Shown: positions 8,552 through 17,450, counted from the first letter of the stretch. The stretch: DNA of 40,275 bases from Bacteroidales bacterium (GCA_017551725.1 JAFZKY010000056.1:1-40275); one strand, 5' to 3'. A program made the numbers and translations. The notes: generated by a model not told the origin, from the letters alone.

Positions 8552-9268
8552 ATGTCCGGCAAACTTTATCTCATCCCCACCCCGATTGCGGAAGGCTCTT
8601 TCGGGCAGTTCTTCCCGACGTTCAACGCGGAAATCATCAACCAGATTGACTATTATATTGTAGAAGAGCTGCGTACGGCGCGGCGTTTCCTGCGCTACGC
8701 GGGCATACAAAAGAAAATCGACGAGCTGACCTTCTTCGAACTCAACGAACACACGCAGGGCGTGGAGCTGAACGAATACCTGCAACCCTGCCTGGATGGC
8801 CATCATGTGGGCCTAATGTCGGAGGCGGGTGTGCCCTGCGTGGCCGACCCCGGCAACCTGGCCGTGGCCAAAGCACACCAGCTGGGCATTGAGGTGGTGC
8901 CGCTCATCGGACCCAGTTCGCTCATCCTCGCCCTCATGGGCAGCGGACTCAACGGGCAGAACTTCACCTTCCACGGCTATCTGCCGGTGGAGCAATACGA
9001 TAGGGAGAAAAAGCTGAAAGCCATCGAAAGTGTCGCCCTCAAGACGGGCCAGACGCAGATGTTCATCGAAACGCCCTACCGCAACCGCCGCATGGCCGCC
9101 TCCATCTGCACAGTGTGCCAGCCCGCCACGCGCCTCTGCATCGCCGCCGGCCTCACCTCCGATGACACCCTGCTGAAAACACAATCCGTGTCCAAATGGA
9201 GCAAATATTTCGAAGACGAGCGCAACCTGCTGGACAAGCGACCGTGCATTTTTCTGATTGGACGGTAG
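8552..9268 (+). CDS. RsmI-like SAM-dependent methyltransferase
   Basis: This 238-residue protein belongs to the tetrapyrrole-methylase fold group that includes RsmI (16S rRNA 2'-O-methylation at C1402). It has the N-terminal LYLIPTPI strand, the SEAGVPCVADPGNLAV motif (~91-106), the VVPLIGPSSLILALMGSGL loop (SAM binding) and the FHGYLP motif. It lacks the usual RsmI N-terminal text (GNLGD), having instead FFPTFNAEIINQIDYYIVEELRTARRFL, so it may be the shorter Bacteroidetes paralogue rather than RsmI itself. The end FLIGR is complete. The gene is monocistronic and divergent from the activase. The methyltransferase fold is sure; the substrate is not. Confidence 0.85.
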   Translation: MSGKLYLIPTPIAEGSFGQFFPTFNAEIINQIDYYIVEELRTARRFLRYAGIQKKIDELTFFELNEHTQGVELNEYLQPCLDGHHVGLMSEAGVPCVADPGNLAVAKAHQLGIEVVPLIGPSSLILALMGSGLNGQNFTFHGYLPVEQYDREKKLKAIESVALKTGQTQMFIETPYRNRRMAASICTVCQPATRLCIAAGLTSDDTLLKTQSVSKWSKYFEDERNLLDKRPCIFLIGR

Positions 9269-9333
9269 CAGCAGGTTGTTGGGCTATAGTCTAGAAAAAA
9301 AAACGCCGGAAGAAGCCATATTGTATTTTTTTG

Positions 9334-9341
9334 TATTTTTG
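9334..9341 (+). promoter_or_regulatory. -7 promoter box for tRNA-Leu
   Basis: TATTTTTG lies 31 bases before the tRNA 5' end. The word TTGTATTTTT occurs twice in tandem here (9321 and 9331); only the second copy is followed by G. Confidence 0.6.
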
Positions 9342-9372
9342 CGGCCTCAAAAATGAGACGTTCATTGAACGC

Positions 9373-9459
9373 GCCGAAGTGGTGGAATGGTAGACACGAG
9401 GGACTTAAAATCCCTTGCCCATTGCGGGCGTGTGGGTTCAAGTCCCACCTTCGGTACCA
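9373..9459 (+). tRNA. tRNA-Leu (anticodon UAA)
   Basis: This is an 87-base class II tRNA with the CCA end encoded. The acceptor GCCGAAG pairs with CTTCGGT (first pair G-U). The anticodon stem AGGGA/TCCCT holds the loop CTTAAAA, giving anticodon TAA. A long variable arm with a GCCC/GGGC stem and a T-arm GTGGG-TTCAAGT-CCCAC follow. The discriminator is A. The long variable arm and A73 are leucine features. Confidence 0.95.
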
Positions 9460-9519
9460 AAGTTATTTGGCAATAAAAAATACACTCCTCCCGTTTTTTC
9501 AACCACACCCGTTTTTTTG

Positions 9520-9527
9520 TATTTTTG
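9520..9527 (+). promoter_or_regulatory. -7 promoter box for mnmE
   Basis: TATTTTTG is 19 bases before the ATG at 9547. It supports that start over an in-frame upstream codon at 9415 that falls inside the tRNA. Confidence 0.7.
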
Positions 9528-9546
9528 CAGCATAAAAACTGCTGTC

Positions 9547-10920
9547 ATGCCAAACACCATCTGCGCCATTTCTACGCCACCCGGACTAGGAGCCATTGCC
9601 ATCGTGCGGGCTTCCGGAAGCGAGGCTTTCCCCATCGCCGCCAAGCTCTTCTCCTCCGAGCTCCACTTCGAGAGTCTTCCTGCCCAGCAGGCTAAATTCA
9701 CCCAAGTTTATGACAAAGAACAGCTTATCGACCAGGTGGTCGTGACCAAATTCGCGGCTCCGCACTCCTACACGGGTGAGAATATGGTGGAGATTTCCTG
9801 TCACGGCTCTCTTTTCATCCAAAAGAAGATACTGGAACTGCTTCTGGACAACGGCTGTCGGATGGCATTGCCCGGCGAGTTCACCCAGCGGGCGTTCCTG
9901 AACGGCAAACTCGACCTGCCGCAGGCCGAAGCCGTGGCCGACCTGATCGAGTCGCAGTCCGAGACCACGCACCGGCTGGCCATCAACCAGCTCAAAGGCG
10001 ACTTCTCCAAGCGAATCCACCTGTTGAGGGAGAAATTCGTGCAGATGGCCGCCCTAGTGGAACTGGAACTGGATTTCAGCGAAGAGGATGTGGAGTTCGC
10101 CAACCGCGACGAACTGCTACAACTCCTTGATAATCTGGACGAAGAAGTAAATCTGATGATCCGTTCCTTCAAGTTAGGCAACGTGCTGAAACGCGGCATC
10201 CCCGTGGCCATCGTCGGCAAGCCGAATGTGGGCAAATCGACTCTGCTGAACGCGCTGCTCCAGCACGAGCGCGCCATCGTGTCGCACATCCCCGGCACCA
10301 CCCGCGACACCATCGAGGACACCATCCACATCGACGGAACTCTCTTCCGTTTCATCGACACCGCCGGCATCCGCCAGTCCGACGACGAGTTGGAGAGCAT
10401 TGGCATCCAACGCACCTACCAGGCCATCGAGGAGGCCTCCGTCATCCTCTACATGGTGGATGTGACGCGCACAACCCCAGAAGAAATCGAGAGCGAGCTG
10501 GCGACATTCAACCGCGACATGGACATGCACGACAAGCTGGTTGTCATCGTGGCCAACAAAATCGACGAATTGGACGTTTTGCCAACACACTACAGCAAAT
10601 GGCACGACCTCAACGTACACTTCATATCCGCCAAACGGAAAGTCAACATCGAGGAAATCCAGGACCAGCTGCGGGCCTTTGTGCAGGCGCACCGCATACA
10701 GGATGCCACCCTGCTTACCAACGAGCGCCACTACGCCCTGCTGAGCAGCATCGCCCAATCCATTGAGCGCATCCGCGAGGGCATCCGCCAGCAGATCCCC
10801 ACCGACCTGTTGGCCGAGGACATCCGCGCCGCCCTCCACGACCTGGGCTGCCTCACCGGCACCATCGCCACCGATGACCTGCTCAACCATATCTTCGGCC
10901 ATTTCTGCATCGGGAAATAG
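9547..10920 (+). CDS. mnmE: tRNA uridine-5-carboxymethylaminomethyl modification GTPase MnmE
   Basis: This 457-residue protein is of normal MnmE length. The N-terminal tetrahydrofolate-binding domain starts TICAISTPPGLGAIAIVR and contains SYTGENMVEISCHGS. The inserted G domain has G1 GKPNVGKS (224-231), switch PGTTRDTIED, G3 DTAG (271-274) and G4 NKID. The C-terminus ends with the catalytic CIGK (Cys454). MnmE works with MnmG to modify the wobble uridine U34 of several tRNAs, using GTP, methylene-THF and FAD. It lies just downstream of tRNA-Leu(UAA), whose class of anticodon is a plausible target (inference). The next gene begins 27 bases on, with no promoter box seen, so the two may be co-transcribed. 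Confidence 0.97.
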   Translation: MPNTICAISTPPGLGAIAIVRASGSEAFPIAAKLFSSELHFESLPAQQAKFTQVYDKEQLIDQVVVTKFAAPHSYTGENMVEISCHGSLFIQKKILELLLDNGCRMALPGEFTQRAFLNGKLDLPQAEAVADLIESQSETTHRLAINQLKGDFSKRIHLLREKFVQMAALVELELDFSEEDVEFANRDELLQLLDNLDEEVNLMIRSFKLGNVLKRGIPVAIVGKPNVGKSTLLNALLQHERAIVSHIPGTTRDTIEDTIHIDGTLFRFIDTAGIRQSDDELESIGIQRTYQAIEEASVILYMVDVTRTTPEEIESELATFNRDMDMHDKLVVIVANKIDELDVLPTHYSKWHDLNVHFISAKRKVNIEEIQDQLRAFVQAHRIQDATLLTNERHYALLSSIAQSIERIREGIRQQIPTDLLAEDIRAALHDLGCLTGTIATDDLLNHIFGHFCIGK

Positions 10921-10947
10921 ACATCCTCCAACGCTGATCGAAAGCCC

Positions 10948-12105
10948 ATGACTCTCTACGTCTTCAATCCCGAACACGACTACGCGCTGGCCAACAACGA
11001 CCCGCACTTCGTGGCTCCGGCCTCCGCCATACGCTTTGCCGATGAGTGCGCGCCATTTCTCCGCCACATCACCGAAGACGAGGGCATTTTGTTCCTGCCC
11101 TACCAAGAAAAACCCTTTCTAACATTCCAGACCATGGAGGCCAGCCGTGAGCTGCCCGCCGCCATAGATCGTGTTTGCCCGTGGGGATGGGATCCGTCGA
11201 TAGCGTTACAGCTCCGGGAGGCGGGCATCGCAGAGCATCTGCTGCCCACACACGAAACGTTGGAAACGATTCGCACGTTAGCGCACCGGCAGACCGCCGC
11301 CCGGGCTATGCGTTTTCTGCACCAACAACTGGGGAACGGGCTGCCACTCCCCTCACCCGCCAAATTGCTTGCCAGCACCGAGGAGGCGGAACGTTTTGTC
11401 CAACAATGGCGGGATGTCATCTTCAAATCCCCCTACTCGGGCAACGGGCGCGGGCATCTGTACGCACACGGCCTCTTCTCGCCCACCCTGCAAAGGCAAA
11501 TCAGCGGCGTCATCCGCCGGCAAGGAGCCATTATGGCGGAACCGCTGTTGGATGTGGTACAGGATTTTGCCATGGAATTCCGCTGCCAGGACCGAAAGGT
11601 AAGGTTCTGCGGGTATTCCCTTTTCAACACATTGCACTACGGCTATGCCGGCAATATGCTCTGGACAGACGAGGCCATCGAACAGCATCTTTCCCAATGG
11701 ATTTCCATAGAAAAACTACGGATGATACGAGATACAGTCCTGCGCTTTCTGGAAGATGAAATCGCCCCTTCCTATCAAGGATATTTGGGTGTGGATATGT
11801 TCATCTATCAGGATAACGGATTTAAAATCAATCCAATGGTGGAAATCAACCTGCGGATGACCATGGGCATGGCCTCGCACATCCTCCACAAGCGCCATCT
11901 GCATCCCGACGCTATCGGCACGTTCAAGCTCGAATATCGTCCCAAGCCCGGCGACCTGCTCCTCCGCGCCGACCAGCTGGGCCGACAGCATCCTTTCATC
12001 CGCAAAGAGGGACGATGGTATTCGGGATTTCTCTCCCTAACACCAATAACGGAAATGACACAATACGCTTTTTTTGTACTTTTGCAGCCTAAAGTCCATT
12101 CATAA
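10948..12105 (+). CDS. Uncharacterised ATP-grasp-like protein
   Basis: This 385-residue soluble protein is not one I can name. The N-terminus has a striking VFNPEHDYALANN motif (5-17). The middle and end look like an ATP-grasp fold: a nucleotide-binding strand with VIFKSPYSGNGRGH (Lys160, Gly-rich loop 165-169), an IMAEPLLDVVQDFAMEF segment, GYLGVDMFIY, and an INPMVEINLRMTMG motif whose Glu299 and Asn301 match the metal-ligand positions. ATP-grasp enzymes ligate a carboxylate to an amine or thiol through an acyl-phosphate. Substrate and product are unknown. It follows mnmE by 27 bases and is followed by a GNAT acetyltransferase whose promoter lies inside this gene's 3' end. Fold assigned by motif only. 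Confidence 0.7.
   Translation: MTLYVFNPEHDYALANNDPHFVAPASAIRFADECAPFLRHITEDEGILFLPYQEKPFLTFQTMEASRELPAAIDRVCPWGWDPSIALQLREAGIAEHLLPTHETLETIRTLAHRQTAARAMRFLHQQLGNGLPLPSPAKLLASTEEAERFVQQWRDVIFKSPYSGNGRGHLYAHGLFSPTLQRQISGVIRRQGAIMAEPLLDVVQDFAMEFRCQDRKVRFCGYSLFNTLHYGYAGNMLWTDEAIEQHLSQWISIEKLRMIRDTVLRFLEDEIAPSYQGYLGVDMFIYQDNGFKINPMVEINLRMTMGMASHILHKRHLHPDAIGTFKLEYRPKPGDLLLRADQLGRQHPFIRKEGRWYSGFLSLTPITEMTQYAFFVLLQPKVHS
12077..12084 (+). promoter_or_regulatory. -7 promoter box for the GNAT gene, inside the upstream CDS
   Basis: TACTTTTG fits TAnnTTTG, 29 bases before the GNAT ATG. It lies within the last ten codons of the ATP-grasp-like gene, so GNAT can be transcribed independently. Confidence 0.65.
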
Positions 12106-12113
12106 ACCCCATC

Positions 12114-12557
12114 ATGTCAACCAACACCCAAATACGCCTGATGACCGCCGCCGACTATCCGCAAGTGTTTGAATTGTGGAAGATTACGGAAGGCATGGCG
12201 CTCCGCAGTTTTGATGATTCGGAGGCCGGTATCACCAAATTCATTGAAAAGAACCCGGATTCCAACTTCGTGGCCATCCGTGACGGGCAGCTCGTCGGGG
12301 TCATCCTCTGCGGCATTGACGGGCGGCGCGCCTACATCTACCATACCGTGGTGCGTGCCGACCTGCGAAATCAGGGCATCGGCAAGCAGCTCCTCCACGC
12401 CGTATATGACGTCATCGAAAAAGCCGGCATCAAGAAGAGCGGTCTGCTGGTCATGAACACCAACGACATCGGGAACCGTTTCTGGCAGTCGCAGGGCTGG
12501 ACACGGCGGGAAGATGTGACCTACTACAGTATCAACACCGCCGATTTCGAGCGATAA
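12114..12557 (+). CDS. GNAT family N-acetyltransferase
   Basis: This 147-residue protein covers one GNAT domain. The N-terminus IRLMTAADYPQVFELW is the usual first strand and helix. The acetyl-CoA loop is RADLRNQGIGKQLL (~81-94), and the last part has NTNDIGNRFWQSQGWTRREDVTYYS. GNAT enzymes move an acetyl group from acetyl-CoA to an amine on a small molecule, peptide or protein; the acceptor cannot be told. Its own -7 box lies inside the gene before it. It is 32 bases upstream of the Ig-like lipoprotein gene and may be co-transcribed with it. Confidence 0.88.
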   Translation: MSTNTQIRLMTAADYPQVFELWKITEGMALRSFDDSEAGITKFIEKNPDSNFVAIRDGQLVGVILCGIDGRRAYIYHTVVRADLRNQGIGKQLLHAVYDVIEKAGIKKSGLLVMNTNDIGNRFWQSQGWTRREDVTYYSINTADFER

Positions 12558-12589
12558 TCATTTTTCACTGGATGTAAAACCAACACACT

Positions 12590-14251
12590 ATGTCCTTGCG
12601 TGCATACCTTCCTGTTTTGCTTTGCTGCCTCCTTCTTGCCGGAGGATGTGCCAAAGTGGTAGCCCCTGTCGGTGGGCCCAAGGACACCACGCCGCCCAAG
12701 ATGGTCAAGGAGCAGCCTGCAAGCAAGAACGTACGCTTCGACGGCTCGAACATCCGTATCACCTTCGACGAGTTTTTCACCCTGAACAATCCGACGGAGA
12801 ACGTGCTCATCTCCCCTCCCATGGATAAAAAGCCGGAATACCTTATCCGCAACAAGACGCTCGTCATCAAATTCCAAGACACCCTGAAGGCGAACACCAC
12901 CTACAACATGGTGTTTTCCAACTGCATACAGGACTACCACGAGAGCAACAAGCTGAGTTTCTACCACTATAGCTTCTCCACCGGCAATTCGCTGGATTCC
13001 TTTGCCCTTCGGGGAAAAGTTGTCAATGCGGAGAAGCTCACCGCCTCCCCGGACTTCTTCGTCGTGCTCTACCGTGACGGCACGGACTCCTTCCCGCCCG
13101 TCCGCATCCCTGACTATGTAACGAAGACCTTGGCCGACGGCAGTTTCACCTTTTCCAATATTTCTACTGGTAAATATGCCATTTTCGCCCTGAAAGACAT
13201 CAACAGCAACCTGCTATACGACCTTCCGAACGAAGAGATCGCCTTCTGCGACAGTCTGGTGGCCGCTTTTGTAAGCCCTGCATCCGACACCGTGAAGCAG
13301 ACTACCGGACGCGACAGGACGCAAACCATAGATTCCAATTCCTTAATTCTCCGCTCCTTTATCACCACCGACACCCTGTCACAGCTGCTCCGGCCGGAGA
13401 ATCCGGAGGCTGGACGCTACATCTTCCCCTACAAAACTTCTTTCTCCCAATTCGAAGCGGAAGTGCTCACGCCCGACATCGACTATTTCCAAGTCATAAA
13501 CCCCACACAGGACAGTGTCACATGGTATATGAAGCGACTACCCACCGACACTTTTTCCTGTATCCTGACTACAGACGGCCATCGTGACACGCTCACGCTC
13601 AAACCTTTCAAAACGACTAAAGCACAAGGACGCGGCAAACAGACGGAGAACGTCAAGCGCCTACCCATTACATTTGGAAATGCGGGCCACTACTTCCAGC
13701 CGCTCACGCTGCATTTTGCCTACCCTATCCGTCCCGTTGACTCGTTCCCGGTACTGAGCTGCTCGCAGCACGACACCGTCACCACCTGGGTGCGGGTGCC
13801 CGACACATTTGTGAAAAGCCTGCCGCTACCCCTGCGTTTTGAAACCAAGAAAAGCTACACCATACTCATCCCCGACTCCATCTTTTTCGGATACAATGGA
13901 TTGACGCACGACACCTTGATTTCTCGCTTCACGTTGAAATCGGAAAAGGATTACGGGAACCTCCAGATGAAATACAACCTTCCCGGCAACGGCTCCGCCT
14001 ACATCTGCCAGCTTTGGTCGTCCAAAAACCTGCTTCAGGAGGACATCCTGACGGAGAGCACCACCCTGAACTACGCCCATCTGGAACCAGGCGACTATCA
14101 AATCCGCGTCATTGAAGACGCCAACGGCAACGGTCGATGGGACAGCGGAAATTTGCATCGCCGTCAACAACCCGAACGGGTGTTCAGATTCCCCTCCAAC
14201 ATCCACATCCGCGCATTCTGGGACGTGGAAGATGAGTTTGATTTACCCTAA
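12590..14251 (+). CDS. Ig-like (Big_5) domain lipoprotein
   Basis: This 553-residue protein has a signal-II peptide with lipobox LAGGC (Cys20), so it is lipid-anchored. The mature part starts with the conserved VVAPVGGPKDTTPPK word, followed by a bacterial Ig-like domain of the Big_5 type (about 36-135: KNVRFDGSNIRITFDEFF, NPTENVLISPP, LKANTTYNMVFSNCIQD). A middle region with a carboxypeptidase-regulatory-like feel follows (GSFTFSNISTGKYAIFALKDINSNLLYD), and the C-terminus has LEPGDYQIRVIEDANGNGRWDSGN. Members are conserved single-copy lipoproteins in Bacteroidetes; their job is not known to me. It converges on the barrel gene with a 11-base gap. Confidence 0.85.
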   Translation: MSLRAYLPVLLCCLLLAGGCAKVVAPVGGPKDTTPPKMVKEQPASKNVRFDGSNIRITFDEFFTLNNPTENVLISPPMDKKPEYLIRNKTLVIKFQDTLKANTTYNMVFSNCIQDYHESNKLSFYHYSFSTGNSLDSFALRGKVVNAEKLTASPDFFVVLYRDGTDSFPPVRIPDYVTKTLADGSFTFSNISTGKYAIFALKDINSNLLYDLPNEEIAFCDSLVAAFVSPASDTVKQTTGRDRTQTIDSNSLILRSFITTDTLSQLLRPENPEAGRYIFPYKTSFSQFEAEVLTPDIDYFQVINPTQDSVTWYMKRLPTDTFSCILTTDGHRDTLTLKPFKTTKAQGRGKQTENVKRLPITFGNAGHYFQPLTLHFAYPIRPVDSFPVLSCSQHDTVTTWVRVPDTFVKSLPLPLRFETKKSYTILIPDSIFFGYNGLTHDTLISRFTLKSEKDYGNLQMKYNLPGNGSAYICQLWSSKNLLQEDILTESTTLNYAHLEPGDYQIRVIEDANGNGRWDSGNLHRRQQPERVFRFPSNIHIRAFWDVEDEFDLP

Positions 14252-14262
14252 AGAAGTTGGTT

Positions 14263-14973
14263 TTAGAACTGATAGAAATAGCAGAACGTGAGCACTGAAT
14301 TATACTGCTGCTGAATTGGATGATGGACCGCCCAGTTGGGCTTGCGCACAGGCAGCACCGAGTTGTAATAACGCACATTCAGCCCGTGGTGCCCGCGAAT
14401 CATCCAGGAGAGGCCGGCCATGAACGAAAACTCGTACCATTTCATATTCGGGCGACCTTGTATCGGGCCGTACATATCGCGCTCCCGCTTATAGAGATTC
14501 ACGCCGAATACCGGACCGGGGAGTTCTATCTCCACCACATTGCCGAAACAGAGTTTCAAGAAAAGCGGAATCTCCACATAGCCGAGGTCAAGGGTGTATT
14601 TACCCGTCCCATACACACCGGCCTGTTTGGGCGTTGCATGACTTCCCTTCATCGCAAAATCAAGTTCCATTTGCAATGACAAAAACACCGGAAGGCTTTT
14701 GGGGTTCACCGCCACCTTCTTATCCGGCAGTTCCACATTGATGTTCTTCGATTTTCTGTTTTCCGAACGCAAGTCATCCGTCAGCGTGCAGTTGGCAAAC
14801 ACGCCGACGATAGCACCCGGTTTGTGGAAACCAGTAAGATTGTCGCCCGAAATCTGGGATGCCGTCAAGCCTGCCCGCACACCGCCCTTGAAGACACCCA
14901 CCGACGTTTCCTGCGCAACCAGCAAGCCCGTGGCAAAGAGAGAAATCGTGAAAAAAAGTATCAATTTCCGCAT
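14263..14973 (-). CDS. Outer-membrane beta-barrel protein (porin-family)
   Basis: This 236-residue protein has a signal peptide (to about residue 20, LLVAQ). An alternating-pattern barrel follows: GGVRAGLTASQISGDNLTGFHK, then LDLGYVEIPLFLKL and GLNVRYYNSVLP, ending with an aromatic VLTFCYFYQF. The pattern fits the Bacteroidetes OMP_b-brl_2 type. It is a paralogue of the barrel at 27271-28083, sharing GG....QI.GD...GF.K and L.Y...IPLF. It is the third gene of a minus-strand cluster (acyl-CoA ligase, YqgE, barrel), 5 bases after yqgE. Its cargo or partner is unknown. Confidence 0.82.
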   Translation of the reverse strand: MRKLILFFTISLFATGLLVAQETSVGVFKGGVRAGLTASQISGDNLTGFHKPGAIVGVFANCTLTDDLRSENRKSKNINVELPDKKVAVNPKSLPVFLSLQMELDFAMKGSHATPKQAGVYGTGKYTLDLGYVEIPLFLKLCFGNVVEIELPGPVFGVNLYKRERDMYGPIQGRPNMKWYEFSFMAGLSWMIRGHHGLNVRYYNSVLPVRKPNWAVHHPIQQQYNSVLTFCYFYQF

Positions 14974-14978
14974 AAGCC

Positions 14979-15560
14979 TTAATTTAAATTGACATATTTG
15001 GGCACCTTAAGCCAATGTTCGTACTCGCGTCCCAACACACGCACCGCCGTCGGCCATATCTGATCGGGATCGGTGCCGAAGACCAGCTCCGGCGTCGGGT
15101 TGCCGACCACCCACATATTGCGGGCCAATTCCCCTTCCAACTGTCCGGGACTCCAGCCAGAATACCCCATGAAGAAACGATAGCGCATCGTGGGGATGGC
15201 GTTGTGTTCGATGAGGGCCAAGAGCACCTGGTCATAACCGACATACACGCCCGGCACTACGGCAGAGGCCGTGGTACAACTGTCAAAATCGTGCAGCAGG
15301 AATAGCGCCGACGGCAGCACCGGACCTCCCAAAAACATCGGGGCCTCGCTGTGAATCTCGTCCACCAGCTGCCCGACCGTGTAGGGAATTTTGTGATTGA
15401 TGATCAAACCCGCCACATGCTCCTTCTCGTAATCCGTGAGCAGCACCACCGAACGGTTGAAGAACGAATCGTTGTAGTACGGCACGGAAATCAGAATCCG
15501 GCCCGCCATCAGGCCAAACTCCGTCGGTTTCACTTTCAGAAGGTCATGTCGGTATGGCAT
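14979..15560 (-). CDS. YqgE/AlgH family protein
   Basis: This 193-residue protein covers the whole UPF0301 (YqgE/AlgH) domain. Visible motifs are the GRILISVPYYNDSFFNRSVV start, HVAGLIINHKIPY, FLGGPVLPSALFLLHD and FMGYSGWSPGQLEGELARNMW. The biochemical role of the family is not settled. The frame can be opened two codons earlier with TTG (15564-15566), but ATG at 15558-15560 is the likelier start. It begins 12 bases after the acyl-CoA ligase stop and is probably co-transcribed with it. Confidence 0.9.
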   Translation of the reverse strand: MPYRHDLLKVKPTEFGLMAGRILISVPYYNDSFFNRSVVLLTDYEKEHVAGLIINHKIPYTVGQLVDEIHSEAPMFLGGPVLPSALFLLHDFDSCTTASAVVPGVYVGYDQVLLALIEHNAIPTMRYRFFMGYSGWSPGQLEGELARNMWVVGNPTPELVFGTDPDQIWPTAVRVLGREYEHWLKVPKYVNLN

Positions 15561-15572
15561 AGTCAACGGATA

Positions 15573-17366
15573 TCAGTCAAGAGTTTCTTTTTTATCGTAA
15601 TTATAAATTTCACGACAAAGGGCATCGTATTTCTGATAGATCACCTTGCGCCGCAGTTTCATCGTTTGCGAGAGTTCGCGCCCGATAACCCACTCGTCCG
15701 CCACCACCCGATAGCGTTTGATGCGTTCATGCTCGGCCAGCGTACGGTTTACGTGCTCCACCTCGTAGTTCATCGTCTTCACAAAAAGCTCGTCTTTCAT
15801 CATCTCCTCACGGGATGCAGGGATTGCCTGTTTGCGGTTTTTGTACAACTCCTCGAAAGCATTAAAAGAAGGGACAATGATGGCCGACGCAAATTTCTCG
15901 TTCTCCCCTATCACCATAACATTCTCGATATAAGGAGATTCGTGCAGTTTGCTCTCCACCACCTGCGGGGCGATATACTTGCCCAGCGAGAGTTTGAAAA
16001 TCTCCTTTTTGCGGTCGGTGATCTTCAGGAAACGTCCCTCCACTAAAGTGCCGATGTCGCCGGTATGGAACCAACCCTCCTCGTCAATCACCTGTTTGGT
16101 GTATTCCTCATCTTTATAATAGCCTTTCATCAGGCAGGGACCTTTGGTGAGGATTTCGCCGTCTTCCGCCAGCTTAAATTCCACACCTTTCAGGATTTCG
16201 CCCACACAACCCACCTTTAAGATATTGTCGCGGGGACTGTTCACCGCAATCACGGGAGATGTCTCCGTCAGGCCGTAGCCTTCATACACGCGTATTTTAG
16301 CCGCCGTAAAAAGACGGATGACCTTCTCGGGAATGGAGGAGCCGCCCGACACCACGGTCATCTCATGACCACCGAGCACGTCGCGCCATTTCTTATACAC
16401 CAATTTATCGGCGATATTATACCATAGGAGATACAATGGGGATTGGTTATAATTATCAAACTTCGTCCCGAAACGGAACGCCCAATAGTAGATATGCTTT
16501 TTCAATCCCTTCAAATCCTTGCCGGCGGCGTACAATTTGTCGTACATCATCTCAAAAACCCGCGGGACCGCGCAAAAACCGTCGGCGTGCATGTCGTGCA
16601 TATCCTTGGCAATGGTGGCCAAACTGCCCGCGTAGTAGTGGCTTACGCCCATATACTGGTAATGGTAGTTCACCGTACGTTCGTAAACATGGCACAACGG
16701 CAGGAAACTCAACATCTTAGCATGATAATCCAACAGCTGGAGGTTTTCCACAATCGGCAGGAAATTGTTGCAGATATTGCCGTGCGAAAGCATCACGCCC
16801 TTGGCCTTGCCGGTGGTTCCCGACGTGTAGATGATGGTGGCGATATCATCCGTGGAGATAGTGCGCTTGTTCTCCTCAATCGTAGGGGCCCATTTCTCGC
16901 GCGTGCGACGGCCCAACTCCACCAAATCCTCCAGCGACGGCAGGTTGGGGATTTTGTCGATAGCATAGACCAGCGGATGCTGCTGCACCTCAGGAATCAC
17001 GGGCTCCACATTCCGGTAGATGCTCTCTATCCCTATCACGATGCACTTGCAGTCGCAATGATTCAGGATATACTTGTATTCCTCAGCATTCAACGTCGGA
17101 TAGACGGGCACATGGACCATACCGGCCAGCATGATGCCCATATCTAAAAAGTTCCAGGCCGGACGATTACGCATGATGGTGGCAATCTTGTCGCCTTTCT
17201 CAAAACCCAATTCCAGAAACGCGGTGGCGAAATTATGCGCATATTCCACATAATCCTGAATACTATAAGTTTTCCAGCCGTTGCCGTCACGTTTGGCAAA
17301 GAAATCGGGCTTTTCATATTTGGATGAAATCTCATCCAGAATATCAAAGAGTCTGGTAGGTCTCAT
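15573..17366 (-). CDS. Long-chain fatty acid-CoA ligase
   Basis: This 597-residue protein is of the AMP-forming ANL superfamily. It has the P-loop TIIYTSGTTGKAKGVMLSHG (~178-197), YEGYGLTETSPVIAVN, the GWFHTGDIG motif with the hinge DRKKEIFKLSLGKYIAP, and a C-terminal LRRKV. It activates a fatty acid to acyl-AMP and then acyl-CoA. The full-length form with the ~40-residue FACS-type extension (TMKLRRKVIYQKY) suggests long-chain substrates. ATG at 17364-17366 is chosen; a TTG two codons upstream (17372) is less likely. A -7 box lies 18 bases upstream. It begins the ligase-YqgE-barrel cluster. Confidence 0.92.
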   Translation of the reverse strand: MRPTRLFDILDEISSKYEKPDFFAKRDGNGWKTYSIQDYVEYAHNFATAFLELGFEKGDKIATIMRNRPAWNFLDMGIMLAGMVHVPVYPTLNAEEYKYILNHCDCKCIVIGIESIYRNVEPVIPEVQQHPLVYAIDKIPNLPSLEDLVELGRRTREKWAPTIEENKRTISTDDIATIIYTSGTTGKAKGVMLSHGNICNNFLPIVENLQLLDYHAKMLSFLPLCHVYERTVNYHYQYMGVSHYYAGSLATIAKDMHDMHADGFCAVPRVFEMMYDKLYAAGKDLKGLKKHIYYWAFRFGTKFDNYNQSPLYLLWYNIADKLVYKKWRDVLGGHEMTVVSGGSSIPEKVIRLFTAAKIRVYEGYGLTETSPVIAVNSPRDNILKVGCVGEILKGVEFKLAEDGEILTKGPCLMKGYYKDEEYTKQVIDEEGWFHTGDIGTLVEGRFLKITDRKKEIFKLSLGKYIAPQVVESKLHESPYIENVMVIGENEKFASAIIVPSFNAFEELYKNRKQAIPASREEMMKDELFVKTMNYEVEHVNRTLAEHERIKRYRVVADEWVIGRELSQTMKLRRKVIYQKYDALCREIYNYDKKETLD

Positions 17367-17384
17367 AGGCAATTATTAAGACTG

Positions 17385-17392
17385 CAAAGATA
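17385..17392 (-). promoter_or_regulatory. -7 promoter box for the acyl-CoA ligase operon
   Basis: The minus strand reads TATCTTTG, 18 bases before the ligase ATG. Confidence 0.75.
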
Positions 17393-17414
17393 CATTTTTT
17401 TAATAGAGCTGACA

Positions 17415-17450
17415 AGACAAAAAACAAGCGGCCAAATCGACCGCTTGTTT
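17415..17450 (-). terminator. Rho-independent terminator of hppA
   Basis: A 10-bp perfect stem (17422-17431 with 17441-17450) is followed, in the minus direction, by a run of Ts and TTTTGTCTTGTC. It lies 29 bases past the hppA stop. Confidence 0.85.

Noticed and set aside
9415-9546. 44-codon upstream extension of mnmE
   Set aside because: It overlaps tRNA-Leu and lies before the promoter box; MnmE homologues begin at MPNTICAI.
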